Source: Ilumatobacteraceae bacterium
GTDB taxonomy: Bacteria; Actinomycetota; Acidimicrobiia; Acidimicrobiales; Ilumatobacteraceae
Direction of reading: 5' to 3'
Assembly (NCBI GenBank): GCA_023257035.1
Contig: JALRDI010000345.1
Span: 1-11,712, forward strand
DNA: 11,712 nt
Shown: positions 6,420 through 11,712 of the stretch, piece after piece
How positions within the stretch are numbered: the first letter of the stretch is position 1
How the letters are laid out: each line of letters starts with the position of its first letter
Position numbers and translations under genes: made by a program
The notes under the pieces: generated by a model
The model's input: the letters and a program-made list of their open reading frames with translations, nothing else
What the model was told of the DNA's origin: nothing
The model's database searches: none

Positions 6420-7360
6420 GAGGCCTCCTGAACGAGGTACGAGGCCGGATTCTCTTTGAACGAGTACCGGCAACCGGGACAACAGAAGTAATACGTCACA
6501 CCTTCGTGCTCGTATGACTTCGAAGATGAATCAGCAGCGACCGTCATATTGCAGACAGGGTCAACCGCTTGAGGAGTACGTTCAACGACCGCCCCACCGC
6601 CTGGCAGTTCTCCGGCCGCTCGCCGACGTACAAGATCGGCAAGGATGGCGACCGCCATCTCTCGATGGGTTGTGTGACCAAGATCAGCACCAGCTGGGAT
6701 ATGCATTCGGTCTAGCGACACTTCAGACACTCCATGATCGGCTAGGAATCCACGGAGCGCCTCTCCTCGCTTGGCTGATGCGACAACACCAAGATACGCC
6801 GGATCAACCGAGGCAGCGGCGAGCAGCACATCTTCATCGCCATGGCCTTGGGTCGCAACGACAACAACCGAGTGCTGGTTAATCGAGTTGGCACTGAATT
6901 CATCGCCATCGATGAGTTCAACTCGCCAGTCGAGGAGACGAGCCATTTCAGTCAGCGTCACCGCCATTGGAGATCGGCCGACAACGACTAGGCGTGGAGA
7001 GTTCTGGGCGGGCTCAATGTAGATCTGCAGTGCGCCATCGCTCTGACAAGAAATCGGAACCGTGACCACCCCGTTAGGGATGTGCATCGCCTCAAGTTCT
7101 TCGCTTTGCCCGAGCCACACCAAACGCGCTTCACCTGACTCAATGACATCGAGCGCTTCGCGAATAAGCACCGGCTCCGCACAAGCTCCTCCGACCCAAC
7201 CCACGACCTCTCCGGCAGCGGTCACGATCGCTCGTGATCCTGTATGGCCAGATGATGGAGCCTGACGCCATACGACGGTGGCGAGCGCGAAGGGCTCTCC
7301 CGATTGGGAGAGTTCCAGCGCGCGTTGCATCACGCCCCAGCCGTCGGTCGGAGATGTCAC
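6413..7360 (-). CDS. XdhC-like protein fused to a C-terminal YHS domain
   Basis: A 315-aa fusion. Residues 18-85 are the XdhC/CoxI N-terminal domain (GEPFALATVVWRQAPSSGHT, then EVVGWVGGACAEPVL). Residues 122-250 form the XdhC_C Rossmann domain (PRLVVVGRSPMAVTLTEMA, then AYLGVVASAKRGEALRGFL). Residues 266-311 are a YHS domain: VDPVCNMTV (C270) and YYFCCPGCRYSFKENPASYL (C293, C294, C297). YHS domains are small metal-binding modules found, for example, on copper ATPases and some hydroxylases. XdhC proteins protect and deliver the molybdenum cofactor. A metal-binding add-on is suggestive for an enzyme whose active site needs copper, but that is inference. The start is GTG at 7360, overlapping the coxL stop as GTGA, with AAGGA upstream. 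The stop overlaps the coxG start by seven bases. Confidence 0.85.
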   Translation of the reverse strand: MTSPTDGWGVMQRALELSQSGEPFALATVVWRQAPSSGHTGSRAIVTAAGEVVGWVGGACAEPVLIREALDVIESGEARLVWLGQSEELEAMHIPNGVVTVPISCQSDGALQIYIEPAQNSPRLVVVGRSPMAVTLTEMARLLDWRVELIDGDEFSANSINQHSVVVVATQGHGDEDVLLAAASVDPAYLGVVASAKRGEALRGFLADHGVSEVSLDRMHIPAGADLGHTTHREMAVAILADLVRRRAAGELPGGGAVVERTPQAVDPVCNMTVAADSSSKSYEHEGVTYYFCCPGCRYSFKENPASYLVQEASC

Positions 7361-9741
7361 GGAGCGTCAGTCCTTACTGGTGGAGCACCTGAGATATCGC
7401 TGCGAGTGGCGATGGCTTCATGAACACGGTCAGGGAGCAATGGCATATCAATATTTCGCACGCCGAGGTGCTCCACCGCGTTCATCACGGCGTTCACGAA
7501 TGCTGCAGGGCCACCGACGGTTGCGCATTCGCCAATACCTTTCGCGCCGATCGGATGGTGCGGACATGGTGTCACCACTTCGTGGAGTTCGAATCCAGGC
7601 GTCTCCCATGCGGTTGGCAGGAGGTAATCCATGTAGTTGGAGCCCACACAGTTGCCTTCAGCATCGAAGGTGATGAACTGCATGCTCGCCATGGCGTAGG
7701 CCTCGGTGAGTCCACCCATGATCTGACCTTCGACGATCATCGGGTTGATTCGGACACCACAATCGTCGACTGCGACCATTCTGAGCACGTCCCATACTCC
7801 TGTCTCAGGATCAACTTCGACGGTTGCAACGTAAGCAGCAAATGGCCATGTGAGGTTCGGTGGGTCGTAGTACGCAGTGTTCTCGAGGCCTGGCTCCATG
7901 CCGTCTGGCATGTTCGAATAGGCCGCCATTGCGCACTCTTGGATTGTCACACCTCGGTCAGGTGATGACCGCACATAGAACCTTCCGAGCTCCCACTCGA
8001 TGTCCTCTTCTGAAACCTCAAGAAGGTGGGCGGCAATCTTTCGTGACTTCGCTCGAATCTTCCGAGCGACCATTGCGACCGCAGCACCAGCGACAGGGGT
8101 GGACCGCGATGCGTAGGTACCCATACCGAATGGTGCGGTGTCAGTGTCGCCCTCTTCGACGACGACGTCATCGGCGGGGATACCAAGCTCGTGAGCCACG
8201 ATCTGCGCCCATGTCGTTTCGTGGCCCTGACCTTGCGTCTTTGCTCCTGTGCGCAGGATCGCCTTGCCGGTCATGTGCACGCGAAGTTCGGCGGAGTCAA
8301 ACATCTTGATACCCAAGATGTCGTACTCACGGCTGTTACCTGCGCCGAGCGGTTCGGTCATTGTCGAGATGCCAATCCCGAGATATCGACCGTTCTTTCG
8401 TGCCTCTTCCTGGTCTTTCAGGAACTGTTCATATCCAATGGCTTCAAGGGCAACGTCAAGGCATTTGCCGTATTGGCCCGAGTCGGTGAGGAACCCGAAC
8501 GGTGTGCGATGCGGGAAGTCATCATCACGAACAAGGTTGATACGACGGAATTCGGCTTGGTCCATTCCGAGGTCATCAGCCGCTGCCTGAATCATGCGTT
8601 CTTGGAAGAACATCGCTTCGGTCACTCTGAACGAACATCGATATGCCACTCCGCCTGGTGCCTTATTCGTGTAATAACCCTCCGCAGTGAGATGAGCTGC
8701 GGGGATGTCGTAGCACGCAAACGCCGAGTGCATCAGTCCGATCTTGAACTTGCTTGGCTGAGCATCGGAGAAGAACGCACCGTGGTCGGAGATGGTGTGC
8801 ATCCGAACACCGAGGATCTTGCCATCCTTGCGAACGGCCATCTGCCCCTTGAGGTAGACATCGCGACCGAAACCAGTCGAAATGAGGTTGCCGGTTTTGT
8901 CTTCAATCCACTTCACCGGACGTTCGGTAAGGATCGAGGCAAGGATGGAGATGACATAACCCGGATACACCGGCACTTTGTTTCCGAAGCCGCCACCGAG
9001 GTCAGGGGAGATGATTCGGATCATGTGCTCTGGCAATTCAGCCACGAGGGCGACGGCAGCACGAATAATGTGCGGCGCCTGAGTGGTCATGTAGACGGTG
9101 AGTTTGCCGGTCGACCGATCGAAGTCTGCGATCGAACCGCAGGGCTCGAGCGGTGACGGGTGTGAGCGCGGGTAATGCAACTCAATCTCAGACACGACAT
9201 CAGCTTCTTCGAACGCTTTGTCGGTTGCTGGGCGGTCGCCAACTTCCCAATCGAACACCTTGTTATCAGGCTGGTTCTCTTTGTCATCACGAATGAGGGT
9301 CGCGCCTGACGCCATTGCCTGATCAGGGTTCACAATCACTGGCAACGTCTCGTAATCAACCACGATTGCTTCGCAAGCATCTTTCGCGATGTATGGATCA
9401 TCGGCAATGACGGCAGCAACTTCTTGCCCCTGGAAACGAACTTTGTCAGTGGCGAGTACCGCTTGGGTGTCGTACGAAAGTGTTGGCATCCACGCAAGGT
9501 TCCGAGTTGCCATCATGTCGCCAGTCAACACAAGACGAACGCCTGGAATCTCCCAGGCCTTGCTCACGTCAATCGACCGAATACGAGCGTGGGCAACCGG
9601 GCTACGAAGGATTTCCATGTGCAGCATTCCTGGTAACACGACGTCGTCGACGTAGTTGCCCCTGCCGCGAATAAACCGGTTGTCTTCTACGCGACGCCGG
9701 CTGGCGCCCATTCCGCCGATCTTGATTTCATCGAGACTCAT
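7357..9741 (-). CDS. coxL: Form I aerobic CO dehydrogenase large subunit, CoxL
   Basis: A 794-aa molybdenum hydroxylase large subunit carrying the Mo-Cu active site. The loop AYRCSFR (366-372) has the copper-binding cysteine C369, the signature of form I (true) CODH. Other family marks are GRGNYVDDVVLPGMLH (26-41), PDLGGGFGNKVPVYPGY (246-262), TQGQGHETTWAQIVAHELG, EEGDTDTAPFGMGTYASRST and the catalytic Glu in GAKGIGE (E738). The last two are characteristic of CoxL. Length is normal (about 800 aa) and no frameshift is visible. The ATG at 9741 lies 12 bases after coxS, with GAGGGG upstream. It oxidises CO with water to CO2 and passes electrons to CoxS and CoxM. The protein is cytoplasmic, with no export signal seen on any of the three subunits. 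Confidence 0.97.
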   Translation of the reverse strand: MSLDEIKIGGMGASRRRVEDNRFIRGRGNYVDDVVLPGMLHMEILRSPVAHARIRSIDVSKAWEIPGVRLVLTGDMMATRNLAWMPTLSYDTQAVLATDKVRFQGQEVAAVIADDPYIAKDACEAIVVDYETLPVIVNPDQAMASGATLIRDDKENQPDNKVFDWEVGDRPATDKAFEEADVVSEIELHYPRSHPSPLEPCGSIADFDRSTGKLTVYMTTQAPHIIRAAVALVAELPEHMIRIISPDLGGGFGNKVPVYPGYVISILASILTERPVKWIEDKTGNLISTGFGRDVYLKGQMAVRKDGKILGVRMHTISDHGAFFSDAQPSKFKIGLMHSAFACYDIPAAHLTAEGYYTNKAPGGVAYRCSFRVTEAMFFQERMIQAAADDLGMDQAEFRRINLVRDDDFPHRTPFGFLTDSGQYGKCLDVALEAIGYEQFLKDQEEARKNGRYLGIGISTMTEPLGAGNSREYDILGIKMFDSAELRVHMTGKAILRTGAKTQGQGHETTWAQIVAHELGIPADDVVVEEGDTDTAPFGMGTYASRSTPVAGAAVAMVARKIRAKSRKIAAHLLEVSEEDIEWELGRFYVRSSPDRGVTIQECAMAAYSNMPDGMEPGLENTAYYDPPNLTWPFAAYVATVEVDPETGVWDVLRMVAVDDCGVRINPMIVEGQIMGGLTEAYAMASMQFITFDAEGNCVGSNYMDYLLPTAWETPGFELHEVVTPCPHHPIGAKGIGECATVGGPAAFVNAVMNAVEHLGVRNIDMPLLPDRVHEAIATRSDISGAPPVRTDAP

Positions 9742-9753
9742 CAGTCACTCCCC

Positions 9754-10278
9754 TCATCCAGCGCTATTGCGCATTTTCTCTGCAGCCCAGAGGACCGACT
9801 TCACGATGTTTTGATAGCCCGTGCATCGGCACAGGTTTCCCGAGAGCGCCCAACGCACTTCGTCCTCGGTCGGATCAGGGTTCTCGTCAAGAAGTGCTTT
9901 TGCGGCGAGCATCATTCCCGGGGTGCAGTATCCACATTGGAGCCCGTGCTCTTCTTTGAAACCCTCCTGAATCGGATGAAGTTCGCTTGCTGTTGCAAGT
10001 CCTTCAACTGTCATCACGTCACGACCATCTGCTTGGACAGCCAACATCGTGCAACTCTTTGCTGGGCGTCCATCGACAAGGACGGTGCATGCGCCACAGT
10101 TCGTCGTGTCACAACCGGTATGCGTGCCAGTGAGTTTGAAACCCTGGCGCAGTAGGTGAGCGAGCAACAAGCGAGGCTCGACATTGGCGGAGCGCTTCTC
10201 ACCGTTCACAGTAATCGTGACCCGCCGAACGGGGATATCAACCGATGTTTCGGTGATTTCTTCAAACAGACTTGTCAT
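9754..10278 (-). CDS. coxS: CO dehydrogenase small iron-sulfur subunit, CoxS
   Basis: A 174-aa subunit with two [2Fe-2S] clusters that relay electrons from CoxL to the FAD of CoxM. The N-terminal plant-ferredoxin-type cluster is bound by C56, C61, C64 and C76 (HTGCDTTNCGACTVLVDG and KSC). The C-terminal cluster is bound by C115, C118, C150 and C152 (LQCGYCTPGM and NLCRCTGY). All eight ligands are present. The N-terminus (MTSLFEEITETSVDIPVRR) extends about 17 residues beyond the usual start near VTITVNGE. No internal Met offers a shorter start, and the ATG at 10278 lies one base after the coxM stop, so coupling is likely. The open frame extends to 10554, but that part is antisense-like sequence within coxM. 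Confidence 0.96.
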   Translation of the reverse strand: MTSLFEEITETSVDIPVRRVTITVNGEKRSANVEPRLLLAHLLRQGFKLTGTHTGCDTTNCGACTVLVDGRPAKSCTMLAVQADGRDVMTVEGLATASELHPIQEGFKEEHGLQCGYCTPGMMLAAKALLDENPDPTEDEVRWALSGNLCRCTGYQNIVKSVLWAAEKMRNSAG

Positions 10279-10279
10279 C

Positions 10280-11155
10280 TCAGGCGGCCCTCTCATTCGA
10301 TTCGGAGATGCTCCCCAACAGGCGAGCGGTAAATGTGCTGATGATGTGACGCTTATACGACGCGCTTCCGCGGTGGTCACTTCGTGGTTGTGCAACCGAT
10401 GCTGCGAGTTCTGCAGCCTGCGCAATCGATGCTTCATCGAGCGAACCACCCACAAGAGCAGCTGCCGCATCAGAGGCGTCAACCGTGGTTCCACCCACAC
10501 CGGTGAGTGCAATACCCGCCCGTGTGACCTTGCCGCCAGACATATCGACAGCAACGGCTACTGCAGCGGTTGCGAAGTCACCGACGCGACGCTCAAGTTT
10601 CATGTAACCACCAAGGGCAGTTCCCTGCGGCGCTGGGATGACCGCTTCGACTGCCAGCTCGTTGTAGGCCAGCACGTTCTGGAAGGGCCCAGAAACGAAG
10701 GATCGAACCGGGATATTGCGGCGACCATTGGGACCCTGAGCAACGATGTACCCGTCAAGAGCAACCATGCACGACGCCCAGTCACCTTGCGGGTCGGCGT
10801 GACACACCGAACCAACGAAGGTTCCGCGAGTCCGAACAATCGGATCAGCGACGAGTGGCGCAGCCGCAGCAATTGTTGGCTGCCGAGCACTGATGTCGGC
10901 CGACTTTTCAAGATGCTCATGCCGGCAGAGCGCTCCGATGTGCAGTGAACCATCGGCATCGAATCGGTGGTAGTCGAGATCAGCAATGTTGTTGATGTCG
11001 ACGAGCAACTCAGGTGATGCGAAACGAAGTTTCAACATCGGTACGAGGCTTTGGCCACCGGCCAACACTTTGGCCTCGCCCTTCCCTTCTTCGAGAAGCG
11101 AAATTGCTTCTTCGATTGAGGTCGGTGATTCGTATCTAAATCGTGACGGGTACAT
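10280..11155 (-). CDS. coxM: CO dehydrogenase medium FAD subunit, CoxM
   Basis: A 291-aa flavoprotein subunit that takes electrons from CoxS and delivers them to the quinone pool. It starts MYPSRFRYESPTSIEEAISL, as is usual for CoxM. The first FAD-binding motif is AGGQS (32-36). At the place of the second FAD motif (usually TIGG, about 111-114) the sequence reads GTFVGSVCHADPQGD (111-125), a clear deviation in the Ile and first Gly positions. The C-terminal CO-dehydrogenase flavoprotein domain (about 178-285) includes GGYMKLERRVGDFATAAVAV. The ATG at 11155 is chosen by homology to the family start. Upstream in-frame sequence to 11254 overlaps the small gene before it and is unlike CoxM. Confidence 0.95.
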   Translation of the reverse strand: MYPSRFRYESPTSIEEAISLLEEGKGEAKVLAGGQSLVPMLKLRFASPELLVDINNIADLDYHRFDADGSLHIGALCRHEHLEKSADISARQPTIAAAAPLVADPIVRTRGTFVGSVCHADPQGDWASCMVALDGYIVAQGPNGRRNIPVRSFVSGPFQNVLAYNELAVEAVIPAPQGTALGGYMKLERRVGDFATAAVAVAVDMSGGKVTRAGIALTGVGGTTVDASDAAAALVGGSLDEASIAQAAELAASVAQPRSDHRGSASYKRHIISTFTARLLGSISESNERAA

Positions 11156-11172
11156 GATTCTCCAGTCGTGGC

Positions 11173-11406
11173 CTAATTGCCGCCGTCGTCGGGCAGAGCA
11201 GTCGGAAGCGAATCTGCATCCGGGTCTGGTCGTGGTTCTTGGTGGGGAGGCCATGGCCCTTGGACGGGCTGCCCCGCAACCTTGAGATAGTCAATCATTT
11301 GAGGCCACGCCCAAATCGTTGGGCTCTTGCCTTCTTTCGGGGCGTGCTCCACTAACTCGTACAGTCGCGGATTTCCCGCACTGTGTCCTGACGACTCAAC
11401 AGCCAT
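11173..11406 (-). CDS. Small hypothetical protein (77 aa), first gene of the cox operon
   Basis: I do not recognise a family. The 77-aa product begins MAVESSGHSAGNPRLYELVE. It has a Trp-containing core KSPTIWAWPQMIDYLKVAG (27-45) and ends in a proline- and aspartate-rich tail (GPWPPHQEPRPDPDADSLP). No membrane segment is visible. AGGGGG lies nine bases before the ATG at 11406, and the stop is 17 bases before coxM, so it appears to lead the operon. The core has a faint resemblance to the N-terminal region of gentisate-dioxygenase-like cupins, but no cupin metal motif follows, so I do not use that name. An in-frame ATG at 11556 would run through the palindrome region and is unlikely. A regulatory or assembly role is possible. 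Confidence 0.55.
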   Translation of the reverse strand: MAVESSGHSAGNPRLYELVEHAPKEGKSPTIWAWPQMIDYLKVAGQPVQGPWPPHQEPRPDPDADSLPTALPDDGGN

Positions 11407-11441
11407 CGCCAACCCCCTTCTGTCAACAGATCGACTCGTGT

Positions 11442-11469
11442 AATAGGTGTGACGAACGTAACACCTATT
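11442..11469. promoter_or_regulatory. 28-bp near-perfect inverted repeat, candidate operator of the cox operon
   Basis: The arms AATAGGTGT (11442-11450) and ACACCTATT (11461-11469) are perfect 9-bp inverted complements. Inside them ACG (11452-11454) and CGT (11457-11459) also pair, so 24 of 28 positions are symmetric. The core reads TGTGA-N6-TAACA (11448-11463) on the plus strand, one mismatch from the Crp/Fnr-family consensus TGTGA-N6-TCACA. It lies 35 bases before the first gene of the operon, the right place for an operator. Crp/Fnr-type proteins include the CO sensor CooA as well as cAMP- and redox-responsive regulators. Which one would bind here is unknown, because no regulator gene lies in the window. 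Confidence 0.6.
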
Positions 11470-11483
11470 TGTGAAACTGTGAA
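11455..11483 (-). promoter_or_regulatory. Candidate sigma70-type promoter for the cox operon
   Basis: On the minus strand TTCACA (11483-11478), five of six matches to TTGACA, is followed after 17 bases by TACGTT (11460-11455), which fits only the loose TAnnnT -10 pattern. The predicted start is about 40 bases before the ATG at 11406. The -10 falls in the middle of the inverted repeat, so if this promoter is used a bound protein would more likely repress than activate. A TTGACA at 11426-11421 is too close to the gene to have a usable -10. Confidence 0.25.
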
Positions 11484-11546
11484 GAGGAGTGAAATATTCC
11501 CGAAGAAAATCAAGATTTCTGAACGCAGGGATTGCTCCAATGAGAT

Positions 11547-11562
11547 GGTGAACCACCTCACC
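11547..11562 (-). terminator. Weak hairpin after the upstream endonuclease-like gene
   Basis: GGTGA (11547-11551) and TCACC (11558-11562) form a 5-bp stem with a 6-base loop, eight bases after the stop of the upstream minus-strand gene. No T tract follows directly, so as an intrinsic terminator it is weak. It could mark the end of that transcript before the cox promoter region. Confidence 0.2.
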
Positions 11563-11569
11563 GCATCGG

Positions 11570-11712
11570 CTACCGGCGGCGCTCGGTTTCTATGCGCCGC
11601 TTTGTCGCAGTCCACGAACAGATCGGGCACGCGGTCAGATCGTGATGGCGTGCGGGGCAGTATTCACGGCCAAAGAAAATGATTTGTAGATGACGACGAT
11701 TCCATGTCTCTT
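11570..11712 (-). CDS. Endonuclease III-like protein, C-terminal 46 residues
   Basis: An open minus-strand frame enters from the right edge and stops with TAG at 11572-11570. Because its start is outside the window, only 46 residues are visible. They read RRHLQIIFFGREYCPARHHD and then LTACPICSWTATKRRIE. The pattern H-L-x-x-I-x-x-[HF]-G-R-x-x-C-x-A-R matches the end of endonuclease III (Nth) type HhH-GPD DNA glycosylases, where this region carries the iron-sulfur loop C-x6-C-x2-C-x5-C. Here the visible spacing is C-x9-C-x2-C: the second ligand position is Leu and the fourth is Thr, so the cluster site is altered. The product is probably a base-excision repair enzyme or relative. The short length limits certainty. 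It is transcribed in the same direction as the cox operon but separated by 163 bases. Confidence 0.5.
   Translation of the reverse strand, partial: ETWNRRHLQIIFFGREYCPARHHDLTACPICSWTATKRRIETERRR

Noticed and set aside
6420..6482. Upstream extension of coxG to an ATG at 6482
   Set aside because: The extra 21 residues lie inside the YHS domain coding sequence. The ATG at 6419 has a CAGGAGG site and gives the normal CoxG N-terminus.
8191..9156. Long plus-strand open frame (321 codons) opposite coxL
   Set aside because: It is fully antisense to well-conserved coxL coding sequence, has a His/Cys/Arg-rich composition with no family resemblance, and has no ribosome binding site.
10184..10948. Plus-strand open frame of 254 codons opposite coxM and coxS
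   Set aside because: It spans the junction of two certain genes on the other strand and its translation resembles no protein family, so it is a shadow of their codon use.
11173..11406. Naming the 77-aa protein as a truncated gentisate-dioxygenase-like cupin
   Set aside because: Only a short Trp/Leu pattern is similar, and no cupin metal-binding motif is present. The similarity is too weak to support a name.
11421..11426. Perfect TTGACA on the minus strand as a -35 element
   Set aside because: The matching -10 would fall inside the 77-aa gene at about 11398-11403, where the sequence is GCTGTT. It would only be relevant if that gene is not real.
11449..11682. Plus-strand open frame of 77 codons at the right edge
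   Set aside because: It starts inside the palindrome and runs antisense to the endonuclease III-like tail. No ribosome binding site or family match is seen.
1..11712. CRISPR arrays, tRNA genes, insertion sequences or phage genes
   Set aside because: I looked on both strands and found no regularly spaced repeats, cloverleaf-like genes, transposase motifs or flanking terminal repeats.

Overview
The window carries a form I aerobic carbon monoxide dehydrogenase (CODH, cox) locus, apparently from a moderate-G+C actinobacterium. The strongest evidence is the large subunit on the minus strand. It has the CO-dehydrogenase active-site loop AYRCSFR, rather than the AYRGAGR loop of form II enzymes, and the canonical coxM-coxS-coxL gene order. 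Mid-range G+C, strong GGAGG-type ribosome binding sites, ATGA/GTGA stop-start overlaps and the type of XdhC-like protein suggest Actinomycetota, perhaps Acidimicrobiia. That placement is inference from style, not from a marker gene.

Layout. (1) At 2-346, minus strand, is the N-terminal part of a phytanoyl-CoA dioxygenase-family protein, divergent from what follows. (2) At 457-4403, plus strand, are six tightly packed genes: an XdhC/CoxF-I-like protein, an 86-aa unknown, a MoxR-type AAA+ ATPase (CoxD), a VWA protein (CoxE), a 95-aa unknown and a divergent GIY-YIG-like protein. (3) At 11406-4410, minus strand, is one long convergent operon. In transcription order it holds a 77-aa unknown, coxM, coxS, coxL, an XdhC-YHS fusion, coxG and five consecutive small single-pass membrane proteins. 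The stop codons of the two operons lie only six bases apart near 4404-4409. (4) At 11570-11712, minus strand, is the C-terminal end of an endonuclease III-like protein. Between it and the cox operon is an A+T-rich regulatory region with a near-perfect 28-bp inverted repeat.

How the genes fit together. CoxM (FAD), CoxS (two [2Fe-2S] clusters) and CoxL (molybdenum-copper site) form the enzyme that oxidises CO to CO2 and passes electrons through Fe-S and FAD. CoxD and CoxE are the ATPase/VWA pair known to help mature the Mo-Cu site. XdhC-type proteins handle the molybdenum cofactor before insertion. CoxG brings the enzyme to the membrane and its quinone pool. The least explained part is the five membrane microproteins after coxG. 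They share a common architecture and a short motif just after the membrane segment, so they look like a tandem paralogous family. I infer that they form a membrane scaffold or tether for the CODH-CoxG assembly.

I saw no tRNA, rRNA, CRISPR array, insertion sequence or integrase. No transcription factor, CO-sensor gene (CoxC/CoxH/CoxK type) or molybdenum-cofactor biosynthesis gene lies inside the window.
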